Assembly: GCF_026745355.1 (NCBI RefSeq)
Contig: NC_079202.1
Span: forward strand, 39,888,543 to 39,952,542
Origin: Beta vulgaris subsp. vulgaris
Lineage: Eukaryota; Streptophyta; Magnoliopsida; Caryophyllales; Amaranthaceae
Direction: 5' to 3'
Length of the DNA: 64,000 nucleotides
Below are positions 39,364-50,810 of this stretch, piece after piece (position 1 is the stretch's first letter; each line of letters opens with the position of its first letter). Made by a program: the position numbers and the translations under genes. The notes under the pieces are model-generated. The model was not told where the DNA came from. It made no database searches and worked only from the letters and a program-made list of their open reading frames with translations.

Positions 39364-39600
39364 TTTCCTCCCATAGGGGTGACCTAGTCGGCCTCTACTT
39401 CTCAAGCTCAAAGCAACCCGGTCAGCATCCAACCCTTGGAGTATTACTCGGATCATGGTATCCGCTCCTCATGATGAGGGACCTGGTCGACATCCTTATT
39501 TCAGCGATTAGAAGCAACCCGATCGGCGATATCATTCCGCTACGAATGGGCATTATCCTGTCGGACCATCCTAAACCCCCATTCCCAGGGTGGGGCTAAC

Positions 39601-40074
39601 TGTTTGGGCCCAATTGGCCAACAACCCTATTAGGACACAAAAAAAGGCTTCTTAACAGGTGGCAGCAGTAGGTCCCATCCCAGTTGACCTAATCAAAGGT
39701 TTGCATTGGGATCTACTAAATGGCCAAAAGAGACAAAGGATAAAAAGACAACATAACCATTAAACCCAAGAAAGCCCATTCAACCAAAAGCTCCCTATCT
39801 AGGGATCCCTAACCCTATAAATACCTCCAACTTCATCAATGAAAAGGTATTGAATTCTCACCTAAGAAATTAAAGCATCTTTCTCTATAGTTTTTCTCTC
39901 TACCTCGACCATCAACTGACTTGAGTGTCCTAGAGGCGATCCCGAAACAAACCTTGGGGTAGTCTAATGTCGTTTTGTAGGATTCCGGTGTACGGACTAC
40001 CCGCTCAGGTCAACACTCTTGGGGATCACTCCTACTCAGCATACTTTAGCATCCTTAATTTCTAGACTGAAACT
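39601..40074 (+). repeat. Tat-type LTR, about 470 bp
   Basis: Begins TGTTTGGGCCCAATTGG and ends at CTAGACTGAAAC. The same terminal sequences bound the LTRs of the Tat element at 48294-59843 (on the other strand). They also share the interior phrase GGCGATCCCG(A/G)AACAA. A TATAAATA box is at about 39816. No matching 5' LTR is seen, so this is the 3' end of a truncated copy from a related family. Confidence 0.75.
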
Positions 40075-40559
40075 GAATGAGTTTGTTCTTAAAAGGTTAT
40101 TCTTGAATTATTATTAAAGTGTTTGAAAATAGTTTATTCTTAAAGAGATATTCTTGTATTATTAGTGATGCAGTTTTCAAAACTAAAAATGTTGCGAACT
40201 AACAAATGTGTTACTTATCTAGTATATTGCGTATTTCCTTTTTTCTATTTGGCTTTGTGCTGTTTATCTTTTTGGTAAGCTGTTTTGCAGATGAATTTTG
40301 GATGTGCATGGGAGCATACTAGGAAGGGGTTCTTCACCTAGATTAGGGTGTTTTATTTATTTTGAGTATTGAGACAATATTTACTTTTATTAATTAAAAG
40401 TATTATCATTTTTGGTTAAAGTCTTCCGCTGCAAGTTATTTTGATAGTTAGTAGTTGCTTGCCGAAAGTGTGCTAGTCACGTGGCGGTAATACTCCTAAA
40501 TTACTCAAATATTATTTACTAAATTATTTATTTAAAAGCGAGTAATTTGGGGGTGTTAC

Positions 40560-41500
40560 AGTTGCCAACTAGACTATCATATTGGTGTTTCTCTTCAAAG
40601 AAAAATTATTCGGTTTTTCCCCATAGAAAAACTATTTTATTTGGTTATCAGACATAAAACCCTAAGCTATATAAGATAATACTAAAATGTTAAAAAAACC
40701 AAATCCGGTTCATTTTGCAGTGGAGAATCATAATTGAAAGTAGAATTGGGCCCTATTCTCTTGGACTTATTTTCAATTCAGTTAATTTCAGTTCAGTTCC
40801 ATTAAGTTAGTTTCCTCTCACAGTTTTCATTCAGTTTAGTTCAGTTTTGTCCAAAAGAACAGGGACTTCGTGTATTATTCAGGTCATGTCAAGTTCAAGT
40901 CTACATAATTCGAGTCAGGTCACATTTGGATCCGTTCAATTTGAATCTCAAATCAACTCCAAGTAGCCATTTTCAAATTTAATCTTAGTCATTTAGGTCA
41001 TGTCAGTTTTGCCAGATCAACTTTTATAGCATGTACGACGCAAGCTTTTGAGGTAGATTTTAGTGTTTTGACTCAGTCAAAACACTAACTTAGAAAAATT
41101 AGAGTATGATATTAGGTAATGGTATGAGTAGCTTTTAATGATAGAATTAGTTTTTAGTAATGTTTGTCCAAAGCTACATATGGAGTAATGTATTGTGGTG
41201 TATAAATTTTATATTAAAGTTTTTTTTTGAAATTTTGACTAGTTAATTACAAATTACTTTGATAGCTTCTTTATCGAATATCAATATTTTATACCGCTAC
41301 TTTAACAACTAATAACTAACCGTTAACAGCTAAAAGCCACACACATCATACTAATCAAAACTACCAACACAACTAACAAGTTAACAACTACGATTATGAC
41401 TATAAGATAGTAAGATACACAACAGTCTACAACTATCGTGGCCGAACACACCCTTAACCAAACATTTTAATACTATCATTTCAGGCTTTCAGCACTCAGC
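40560..41500. other. Intergenic, upstream of GUX gene
   Basis: AT-rich DNA with TTCAGTTCAGTT-type short repeats near 40780-40850. It presumably holds the GUX promoter, but I can point to no convincing TATA box or transcription start. Confidence 0.5.
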
Positions 41501-41590
41501 AGACTCGGTCTTTGGCCGTCAAAATTAAAAAATTTACTGACAGCTTCCCGGCATAATATTTCTCTGCTGCTTCCTACTACTTCCCAACAA

Positions 41591-41711
41591 GTAAGATCCA
41601 TTCCCCCCCTCTTGAATTCCGAGCTGCTAACTTTTCTTCTTTTGTCTCCAAATCTTCTGTTAGCAGGTTTTTGTTATTCCCGATTTTTGATACTATAGTC
41701 TTCTGTTGCAG
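41591..41711 (+). other. Possible 5' UTR intron of GUX gene
   Basis: CAACAA|GTAAGATCC near 41590 and CTTCTGTTGCAG near 41711 could be the donor and acceptor of a leader intron upstream of the ATG. The T-rich stretch between them fits a plant intron. No transcript evidence is available. Confidence 0.35.
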
Positions 41712-41814
41712 AATTTTTGTCTTTTAATTGATCAGATGTAAGCTTTCTTTTGCTGGGATTTTTTTTTAAAAATATTTTTTATAAAAACAAAGAAAACCTC
41801 AAGAAACTCAGACA

Positions 41815-44800
41815 ATGAGAGGGTCAATTGGTTCATCTCCAAAAGCTGTGGAAACTCGTCATCGTCTTTCTGCTTCACTGTTAGTCTTTCTTTCTTTTCT
41901 TTTTTTCACTTTGATTTTGGGTGTTGTTTAATTTTGTCGGTAGATTATTGTTTAATTTTACTACGTTGAAATGTGGTATTTTTGGTGTGTTATTTTGATG
42001 GGTATACATTGAAATGTGGCACATTTTAATGGGTAATATACATTTTCATCATAAAATGACATGTTAGTCAATTTGTGTTTTCTGATGTAAATATTGACCC
42101 ATTTGGGTTTCGATGAATTTTCAGGGATTCCAAAGTTTTATGTAAGATTAACTTGACATCTCTTAGTTTGTAGAGTTATAATTAAAGAAATTAGAGATAG
42201 ATGTATATGTAGTGAAGTTTCGAGATTGTGACTAGAATGTCTATGGTTGGATTGTAAGTTTAAAAAGGGAGAGATGAGAATGGGGATTGTCATTGCATTT
42301 TGTTGGGTAAGGGTGAGTGAGATTCCGGATTGTCGCTTTATAATGGAAAGACGGATTAATTATGAAGTTTGTGAGGAACGCTGCTTGGCCATGAGATAGG
42401 TGAAGGTGGAGAAGTTAGGGAGGTTCGTTATGGACATTGACTTCTCTTCTACTTAAAATGAGTTCAACTATCGCCAGCGTGGGAGAAAAAGTTCCTAAGA
42501 AAGCATCTCAAGCTCCGCTAAGGGTAGCTTTAGATGATAGAAATGAAGCATGGTTAGAGATTGGATGCATTGAATTTACACATCTTTTACTAGCTAAAGA
42601 TGTTGCTGATCAGGATTTGTTTACTGGTATGACAAGAGTTTTAAGTTAATGCTACTTTTGCTGCACAATCATGCAAGCTATACTGTTTCCTTTTTTTTGA
42701 AATTAAGGAATACCATAGATTTAAGTAGCTGCTACAACTAGGAGTAATACTCCTCGGCCCTCGCCCTACTGATTGTTCCATCCACAATACCAAAGTTCTT
42801 GTCCTGAATTTAAAACTCTATACAACACAGGGGAGGGGAATTCATAAAATACACAATATTAAAGTCTAGCTTTTACAAAAGCCATTTATGCAAGCTCTAC
42901 TGTGAACCAAGCCATTTATGCAAGCTATACTCCTCACCCTACTGATTGTTCCATCCACAATACCAAAGTTCTTGTCCTGAATTTAAAACTCCATATAACA
43001 CAGGGGAGGGGAATTCATAAAATACACAATATTAAAGTCTAGCTTTTACAAAAGCCATTTACGCAAGCTATACTGTGAACCAAGCAAAACAGGCCTTTGT
43101 TTTTTATGAAAAAAGTAGCATTTTAAGTTGTCGTTACACTTGTGTGTTTATATATCTGTGTGACTGTGTGTGGGTATTTGTGGAAAAGCTGCTCTAGTGA
43201 TATATATGATGGAGCTTCGACTTAACTGCATTTTCAGCTTCAAAACTCTGTGGTGTATGAGCTAATGTACTTCTGATCATGTCGGCATTAAGTTTACAAT
43301 GTAGAATAGTTGCTCTCTCTATTAGGAACCAACCAGCATTGTTATGTTTTATACAACTTGTTGATATTTATATATGAAAAACTGGATGACATTTTAGATC
43401 TCACTATTATTCTTCTTCGAGTGCACTTGCAAACAGCTTGATTGTTTTATTTCTTGTTATTCACTTCAAAAGCTAAGTTAGAACCCATCTATAAGTTGTA
43501 TTGTATGTTTGTATGGGGTTCGAGCAGTGTTCGTGAATAGGCTTTATCCAGGGGAAAGAATATTCTTGTGACCAATTAAATTTGCTTGCTAATGTTCGTC
43601 TCATTCTCTGGTTTCCTTTCAGTGAAGAATCAAGCAAAAGGAGGTCTCTGAGACATAGAGATAACAGAGATGTAGAGAAGGCATCGAGTTCTGTCTGTCA
43701 TGATAGAAGTTTTAACTTCAAGTACTCCCCGTTAAAGTTCATGCTGATTGTCATTATGATGGGGACTTTTGGGACTTTGCTTTACTCTCCATCCTTCCAG
43801 CATATAGAGAATTTATCAAATTCCAGTTCTCAGTTGAGTTCCAAATTTTACAGTTATTCTTCAAGCTGTTCCTATAGTTGCAGTTATTACTTACTACAAT
43901 CACAAATATTAGCTTGATAGTCGTAGTTGATTCAAAGCTTGGTTTTTCCTGCTCCTTATAACACTATCAGGATCCAGAATCAATAACCACTTCTTTTAAA
44001 GTCTTTGTTTGCATCCACACCCTTTGTATGTTCATTTTCTGAATTTTCAAGTAATGACTACCATTAGTTCACTGGATTTCCTCAATGTAAGTTTTACTAA
44101 TTGCAGGATGAGTATTGTAGAAAGATGGAGAGGGGATAGTTATGTTGTGGACAAGCACTATGTATCTGATCTAGCCATTGATTGGAATCACGTCTCAGAA
44201 GTCATGAAAACTCTGACTGATAAGAATGACTACAAGACTATCGGCTTATTAAATTTCAAAGAAAGTGAAGTTGATAGTTGGCAGGAAATGTTACCTTCTC
44301 CTGAGCATATCATTTTACATCTGGACCATGTTCCTAAAAGTTTAGTTTGGGAAACGCTATATCCTGAGTGGATTGACGAGGAAGAAGACTTTGAGATACC
44401 TGGTTGTCCTTCTCTTCCCAGCATTCAGGCTCCCAGAAATGCACGGATGGATCTTATTGCTGTAAAGTTGCCTTGCAAGAAGCTTGGCAAGTGGTGGAGA
44501 GATGTTGCCCGGCTACACTTGCAACTTGCAGCAGCAAGACTTGCTGCCTCTGCTAAGGGGTCGTATGATGTGCATGTACTGTTCATCACCGAGTGCTTTC
44601 CTGTCCCGAATCTCTTCACCTGTAAGGAACTTCTTTTACGTGCAGGAAATGCATGGTTGTACAAGCCGAATCTCAATACTCTAAGAGAAAAGGTTCAGCT
44701 TCCTGTTGGATCATGCGAACTCGTGCTCCCTCTCAATCCGAAAGGTAATTTTTTCTGTTCTTTCTATGTGTTATTCTGCTGGTGCAGGTCTATATTCGGT

Positions 44801-46475
44801 GTTTTTAAAGATGACAAAAATAGTAATTCAATTTTACTTAAGCTGAGCTGAAGTGTTTCATGTTTCAGCTCTGAATTTGTATGTAACTGTATATCAAACT
44901 ATGTAGTAGTATGTTTGTGATTATAGTTTTTCCGTCTTAATACAAAAAAACCTCTTAATGAAGATCGGGCAAGGAGAGATCAAGAATGCTATGTTTTTCC
45001 CTGATCCAAGGGGAGTAAAAGTCTATATCATACACCCGTACTGTACAAAGGGGAAGGGCTTGGAAAGAGAGCTGAAGGAGGTGAAGAGTGTTCGAGAAAG
45101 CTGTCTAAGCTTTTCACCTGATGATTGCCAATTTGCCATGGCCTAATTTAGAGTGTTTCTGTGCCTTCTGTACCCTTAATTAAAGGTGGAACTTAGCTTC
45201 AATTCCCTTCATATTAGTATGATTGGCTTTCCAGCTTTCTTCATTTAGGAAATAGCAGTAATGCACTTCTTTCCCCCCTTTCACCTTCTACATGCTATGT
45301 CGTCATCTAGCTATGTTTTTGCATCTATGCTCTGCATTCTAAGTCCTCTCATTAACCTCATTGTAAGCTTGTTTTAGTGTTCTATGTGCTGCATGATATT
45401 TGGTTGATCGAATGAAGTTCTAACTGGAACTTTTAAAGCAGCCCAATTATCTTCTGGAACTGCACTTCGGGAAGCATATGCTACAATCCTGCACTCAGCA
45501 CATGTATATGTATGTGGAGCCATTGCAGCAGCACAAAGCATTCGAATGTCAGGTTCAACTCGTGATCTAGTCATACTTGTAGATGAAACAATCAGTGAGT
45601 ATCACCGAGGTGGCCTGGAGGCTGCAGGTTGGAAAATTCATACCATTCAAAGAATCAGAAACCCTAAAGCTGAACCAGAAGCTTATAACGAGTGGAACTA
45701 CAGTAAATTCCGTCTTTGGCAGCTTACGGATTACGATAAGATCATTTTCATAGATGCAGACCTTCTTATACTCCGAAATCTTGACTTCCTCTTTGGCTTG
45801 CCAGAGATTTCTGCCACAGGGAACAATGCTACTCTTTTTAACTCTGGAGTTATGGTGATCGAGCCATCTAATTGCACATTCCAATTACTAATGGACCACA
45901 TTAATGAGATTGAATCCTATAATGGTGGGGACCAAGGCTATTTGAATGAGATCTTCACATGGTGGCATCGAATTCCCAAGAGAATGAATTTCTTGAAGCA
46001 TTATTGGGAGGGTGATGAGCCTGAAAAGAAAGAGATGAAAACACGGTTATTTGGAGCAGACCCTCCAATTCTTTATGTCCTCCACTACCTGGGCTTGAAA
46101 CCATGGCTATGCTTTCGCGATTATGATTGCAACTGGAATAATGAACTTTTGCACGAGTTTGCCAGTGATATTGCACATAGAACTTGGTGGAAGGTGCATG
46201 ATGCAATGCCTGAAAACTTGCATAAATATTGTTTGCTAAGGTCTAAGCAGAAAGCATCTTTGGAATGGGATCGAAGACAGGCCGAGAAAGGAAATTATAC
46301 TGACGGCCACTGGAAGATAAAAATTAAGGATCCAAGATTGGAGACATGCTTTGAGAATTTCTGCTTCTGGGAAAGCATGTTGTGGCATTGGGGTGAGAAG
46401 AACTGGACCGACAACGCGACCACTTCATCTTCACCACCAACAGGGATTAATACAGCATCTCTTCCTTCTTTGTAG
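41815..46475 (+). CDS. GUX: GUX-like xylan alpha-glucuronosyltransferase
   Basis: Four exons inferred by splice signals and frame: 41815-41879, 43623-43832, 44107-44744, 45439-46475. They total 1950 nt, or 649 codons plus stop. All junctions are GT-AG and phases match. The protein is a GT8 family enzyme like Arabidopsis GUX1-3, which transfer glucuronic acid from UDP-GlcA to the xylan backbone in the Golgi. A short basic cytosolic tail is followed by one membrane segment (about residues 59-76, in KFMLIVIMMGTFGTLLYS), as in type II Golgi enzymes. The GT8 metal-binding DxD is DAD at about 410-412 (IIFIDADLLILRN). Family blocks EAYNEWNYSKFRLWQL, NGGDQGYLNE and LHYLGLKPWLC are intact. Length is close to Arabidopsis GUX1. 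The start is the ATG in exon 1, whose MRGSIGSSPKAVETRHRLSA resembles other GUX N-termini. The exon 2 donor (CA|GTTGAG) is the least certain junction. Which GUX subgroup it belongs to is undecided. Confidence 0.93.
42751..43096. repeat. 173-bp tandem duplication in GUX intron 1
   Basis: Two adjacent direct copies with period 173 (CCCTACTGATTGTTCC at 42764 and 42937). They differ at only a few bases, such as CTCTATACAAC against CTCCATATAAC. The whole repeat lies inside the 1743-bp first intron. No coding role is apparent. Confidence 0.9.
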
Positions 46476-47121
46476 GTTCAGACTTCAGGGTATAATTATA
46501 TCCATCTCCGAAATATAGTGACTCAGAGGTATAGCACACAAATATGACCTACTTTTTCTTGTGAAAATTTTATAGCGAATATATTAAAATTCTTATCCTG
46601 GCAAGAAATATATTTTTTGTGCAAATCACTTGCTTGAGCATACTGATTGCTGAATCATGCCGTTTAATTACTAGTTACTTGAGCAAAGAACATCACCCTA
46701 TTACCTCTTATATGTTCTCACTGTTTACGAGGTACTACTGCTGTACTGAAAGCTTGCAATGCTCTTGACTACACACAACCAAGTTCTGAACATTTATTCC
46801 TTAGTTTACTTTTAGAGTTTTAGTAATACCATATTGATTTTTACCCTATATACATAACCCACTTTGATCTTGTTTTCACCAAATAGAAATATGAATGTTA
46901 TCATGTAAAGCATAATTGCATTCTTCTTGAAGTATATTTTCAAAAATCATTTTTTTAGTTTTCACTAATAAATAGTTAAAGATATTAGTGAGGAATCTAG
47001 TGTATTGATAAATGTAAAAGTCAAATATAGTAAATTAAATAAATGAGACCCAACTAGATAATTACGTTAGAGGATGCACGAGCAACAAATGTAATCTCAA
47101 CACCTTTGCCTTGCCTGAAGC
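46476..47121. other. GUX 3' UTR and intergenic DNA
   Basis: AT-rich DNA directly after the stop codon. It should include the 3' UTR, but no strong AATAAA signal is evident. I see no other gene. Confidence 0.5.
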
Positions 47122-47139
47122 ACAAAGACGCTCATTGTA

Positions 47140-47254
47140 CCAAGGGTGTCTTGGCCTAGTAGTTAAGATTGAGGTATTGTGAACATTAGGTCACAGGTTC
47201 CAATTCTCATCCCCTTCTTTGTTCTTCCTTTGTGGCTCATATGAAAAAAAAAAA
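47140..47254 (+). mobile_element. tRNA-derived SINE, 115 bp
   Basis: A 115-bp element has a box A-like TGGCCTAGTAGTTAAG (about 47152), a box B-like GGTTCCAATTC (about 47197) and a 3' A-run (about 47243-47255). These are the internal Pol III promoter and tail of a tRNA-derived SINE. Direct repeats of 18 bp flank it exactly (ACAAAGACGCTCATTGTA at 47122-47139 and 47255-47272), as made by target-primed reverse transcription. The perfect duplication indicates a young insertion. Confidence 0.9.
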
Positions 47255-47329
47255 ACAAAGACGCTCATTGTAGCTAGATGCGCCTTTAATATCCAGAGTT
47301 GCTTATTATATCTAGATCGGTAGGCATAA

Positions 47330-47815
47330 TATGGTGAGTAGTGTTTCAATAAAAAAATTATAAATTGATATTATCTGATGATGTATGTTTAATCTATCTC
47401 TTTAATTATTTATTGTCCCAGTCTATTGTGAGTCCCAAAAAAAGTAAATAAAAGTGAATATTCTCTGATGTTTCTTAATTCTTTTATGGTTTGCTAATGC
47501 ATGTTATTTGAAATTTCTATTGCAAGTGAGAGTTTAGATAATAATAATCTCTATAAATCTTTGCTTTTATAATTGTTTGAAATTAAAATTGATTTTAGTC
47601 ATTAGTTTATATTTTCAATTGTGAGTTTCCTCTTTTTTCACATTTTTATGTAATTCTTTTTGGTATTGTATAACTTTCCTTATTATCCATATTTGTGTAA
47701 ATGAGGAAAGAATTAAGAAAATCTTTTATTATTTTGTGAGATTAAGGGTATATCAAGAGGGGACACCATAGCTTCCCCTGACTTATATAATACTAGTAAT
47801 ATATATACACGCGAT
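47330..47815. repeat. Dispersed repeat, copy 1
   Basis: An AT-rich segment that aligns along its length with 60337-60835 in the same orientation. Shared landmarks include TTATAAATTGATATTATC, TTATATTTTCAATTGTGAG, AAAGAATTAAGAAAATCTTT and ACACCATAGCT. Both copies end near CTTATATAATA followed by CTAG and a small hairpin (CACGCGATG(C/T)GTG). The hairpin with CTAGT on the minus strand hints at a Helitron-like end, but the base after CTAGT is not the expected T. The family is unresolved. Confidence 0.7.
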
Positions 47816-47876
47816 GCGTGCAATAGTATATTAATATTAAGGATTTTTTTACTTTAACCACCTTGTAAAATCTAGT

Positions 47877-48176
47877 TTTTCAAAATAACCACCTTAAATG
47901 TTCATTTTTTTAAATGACCACATTATATCACCTAAATCCTTTTAAATACCTACCATTAACAAATTTCGTTGAAGGAAATCATCATAAAATAGGGTTTATG
48001 AATAATTCCATCACTCCACCTTTATTCATTAGAATGTACTCCTTCTTTAAGGTTTTAACCCTTCTTTAAGACCGATTTCTTGGATGAAATATGTCAATTG
48101 GTATGTATTTAAAGAGATTTAGGATATATAAGGTGGTCATTTAGAAAAAGGAATTATAAGGTGGTTATCTTGAAAA
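47877..48176. repeat. MITE-like inverted repeat
   Basis: The left arm 47877-47921 (TTTTCAAAATAACCACCTTA and following) is an imperfect inverted match to the right arm 48133-48176, with about 210 bp between. The arms share AATAACCACCTTA- and AAATGACCAC-type motifs. It could be a degraded miniature inverted-repeat element. No target duplication was identified. Confidence 0.6.
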
Positions 48177-48293
48177 TCTATACAAATATACTAAAAGGCG
48201 TGCATTAACAAGAAATTGTGTCACGTGGCGCTATCCCTAGGGAGTTTTAATTCATGTAATCCATGTCAATAATTTTTTTTAGAAATTGCGTAG

Positions 48294-48698
48294 TGTTTCA
48301 GTCTAGAAATTAAGGTTAATGGTCTGTGCTGAACAAGTCCTTAGGTCCGAGCTGAGCTGGTTATCAGTTCACCGGAAACCTGCAAAACACAGAAAAACTA
48401 CCCCGGGGGTTGTTCCGGGATCGCCCCTCCGACGCTCAAGTCAGTTGATGATTGAGGTAGAGAGAGTATCTAGAGTGAGAAGCTCAAGTTAGTTAGGTGA
48501 GTATTCAATACCTTTGCATTGATGGGACAAGAGGTATTTATAGTGGTGAGAATTTCCATAAAGTGGTGTGCTGGACATGACAGCTCACTTGGGGATTGGT
48601 GATGCCTTTTCATAGGATGATTCTGGTGGGACCCACAATCCTTAGGTGGCAGTGCCATGTGGCATGATTTCCTTGGAGGGGTTTAGTGGGCCCAAACA
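48294..48698 (-). repeat. 3' LTR of Tat element
   Basis: 405 bp, ends TGTTTCAGTCTAG and GTGGGCCCAAACA in plus reading. It carries a TATAAATA box on the minus strand at 48535-48542. It differs from the 5' LTR by a few one- or two-base indels and substitutions. Confidence 0.93.
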
Positions 48699-48949
48699 TT
48701 TAGCCCCACGCCAGGAAGGGGCAGAAGGGCCGTCCGACCGGGTGAAGCCTCTTGGTGGCGTAAACTCCCTTCATGCGACCGACCTCCGCAAAGTGGCCAG
48801 AGGGGGACCGGGTCGGGCATGCGCCGACCAGGTTGACATAATCAAAACAATCTCTTGAACCGACCTCCATGAGAGGAGATTAGGGGGGAGACCAGGTCGG
48901 GCAAGCGCCGACCAGGGCCAATTTGGCCAAGGATATTAGAACTTCATTG

Positions 48950-49800
48950 ACCGACCGGGTTCCTGAGAGGAGGACCGGGTCGGCTGAGGGGCTAGAGTGT
49001 CCCTTGGCTGACCGACCAGGTCTCGAGAGCAAGAGACCAGGTCGGCTGAGGGGCTAAGAGCCCCTTGACTGAGCAGGTCTTGGCAGCAAGAGACCGGTCG
49101 GCTGAGGGTAAGAGCCCCTTGACTGACCGACCAGGTCTTGGAAGCAAGAGACCAGGTCGGCTGAGGGGCTAAGAGCCCCTTGACTGACCGACCAGGTCTT
49201 GGCAGCAAGAGACCAGGTCGGCTGAGGGGCTAAGAGCCCCTTGACTGACCGACCAGGTCTTGGCAGCAAGAGACCAGGTCGGCTGAGGGGCTAAGAGCCC
49301 CTTGACTGACCGACCAGGTCTTGGAAGCAAGAAACCAGGTCGGCTGAGGGGCTAAGAATCCTTTGACTGACCGACCAGGTCTTGGAAGCAAGAGACCAGG
49401 TCGGCTGAGGGGCTAAGAGCCCCTTGACTGACCGACCCGGTCTTGGAAGCAAGAGACCAGGTCGGCTGAGGGGCTAAGAGCCCCTTGACTGACCGACCAG
49501 GTCTGGGAAGCAAGAGACCAGGTCGGCTGAGGGGCTAAGAGCCCCTTGACTGACCGACCAGGTCTTGGAAGCTAGAGACCGGGTCGGCTGAGGGGCTAAG
49601 AGCCCCTTGACTGACCGACCAGGTCTTGGAAGCAAGAGACCAGGTCGGCTGAGGGGCTAAGAGCCCCTTGACTGACCGACCAGGTCTTGGAAGCAAGAGA
49701 CCGGGTCGGCTGAGGGGCTAAGAGCCCCTTGACTGACCGACCAGGTCTTGGAAGCAAGAGACCAGGTCGGCTGAGGGGCTAAGTGCCCCTTGACTGACCG
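48950..49800. repeat. 61-bp minisatellite, about 14 copies
   Basis: Units with period 61 containing GCAAGAGACCAGGTCGGCTG and AGGGGCTAAGAGCCCCTTGA, the latter with its own dyad GGGGCT/AGCCCC. It lies in the non-coding stretch between the antisense gene and the 3' LTR. Open frames through it only reflect the repeat. Confidence 0.95.
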
Positions 49801-50390
49801 GGTTCTAGATGGCGGATGCAGCTCGGACAAGGGCTAACGAGCCTTGGAGAGGCCGACCGGATGCTCCCTAGCACTTGGCAAACTTGGCCAAGTGAAGGGT
49901 GCGAGCAGAGACCTGGTCGGACAGGGTGGTGGAGCCCCAACTTGACCGACCGGGTGCTGTGCTGACGGGCGCTGCTCGGACAGGGGTTAACATGCCCTGG
50001 AGAGGCCGACCGGATGCTCCCTAGCACTTAGCAAACTTGGCTAAGTGAAGGGTGCGAGCAGAGACCTGGTCGGAAAGGGTGATGGAACCCCAACTTGACC
50101 GACCGGGTGCTTGATTGACGGGCGCTGCTCGGACAGGGGCTAACATGCCCTGGAGAGGCCGACCGGGTGCTCCCTAGCACTTAGCAAACTTGGCTAAGTG
50201 AAGGGTGCGAGTAGAGACCAGGTCGGGCAAAGGGTGATGGAGCCCCAACTTGACCGACCGGGTGCTTGATTGACGGGCGTGCTCGGACAGGGGCTAACAT
50301 GCCCTGGAGAGGCCGACCGGTGCTCCCTAGCACTTAGCAAACTTGGCTAAGTGAAGGGTGCGAGTAGAGACCTGGTCGGCAAGGGTGTGG
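49790..50390. repeat. About 153-bp minisatellite, 4 copies
   Basis: CTTGACCGACCGGGTGCT recurs at 49941, 50094 and 50249, giving 153-155 bp units. Each contains CTAGCACTTAGCAAACTTGG and CTAAGTGAAGGGTGCGAG. It adjoins the 61-bp array. Confidence 0.92.
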
Positions 50391-50601
50391 AATTAGGTTC
50401 TTCTGCCGACGACGACCGAGGATAACGCTTGTTAAGTCCGAGAGGGTAACTTTGAGCTAGAAGCCAGTGGCCTGCCACATGGCGCTTCTCAGCTGGGTAG
50501 TTGAGCTGGATGGGACTTTCTGGAAATTTTGACGTTTCATCTTCCATTGGCCATGTGGAGGCACCTGATAGGTTTATGGAGAGACGCGTCCCGAGGCACG
50601 C

Positions 50602-50609
50602 CTATATAT
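50602..50609 (+). promoter_or_regulatory. TATA box of antisense gene
   Basis: CTATATAT lies about 30 bp before a purine/CT-rich leader (GAGAGGAGAGAGAATTC, then TTTCTCTCTCTAAAAGC) and about 200 bp before the first ATG on the plus strand. CGACCAG|GTACGC (about 50734) could be a leader intron donor. It looks like a Pol II promoter independent of the LTRs. Confidence 0.5.
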
Positions 50610-50810
50610 TTGTACGGAGAGGAGAGAGAATTCATTTGTGCAAAATCTTCTAAAAATTCTTCACTTTCTCTCTCTAAAAGCTCTCGCTTCTCTCTAAGTT
50701 TCTGCAATTTCTCCGGTTTCCGTCGTCCGACCAGGTACGCTCTTGCTTTTTTAGTTTTATTTCGCTTTTTCTTTTCAATAACCTCGGCCGACTCCCTTGT
50801 CAATACAATA

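Larger units (their letters stand above)
38499..40559 (+). mobile_element. Probable nested LTR composite
   Basis: The outer ends TGTAATCCCCCATAATTTT (from about 38499) and GTAATTTGGGGGTGTTACA (to 40559) look like the two ends of one chromovirus-type LTR. The left piece contains a TATAAATA box (about 38817); the right piece contains the TCTTCCGCTGCAA motif shared with the 2-kb LTRs. Between them (about 38900-40074) sits the 3' end of a Tat-type element: minisatellites, a purine tract (CAGGGTGGGGCTAAC) and an LTR. No clean target duplication was found for either component, so the nesting is inferred. Confidence 0.5.

Noticed and set aside
42437..42649. 70-codon frame in GUX intron 1
   Set aside because: The translation looks protein-like, but it lies in an intron, has no recognisable domain and no splice link. 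It may be a gene fragment; unsupported.
44958..45146. 62-codon frame in GUX intron 3
   Set aside because: It does not join the flanking exons in frame, while the direct 44744 to 45439 splice keeps the GUX frame exactly. A cryptic exon cannot be excluded.
48936..50027. 70-90 codon minus-strand frames in Tat minisatellites
   Set aside because: Translations of the 61- and 153-bp repeats.
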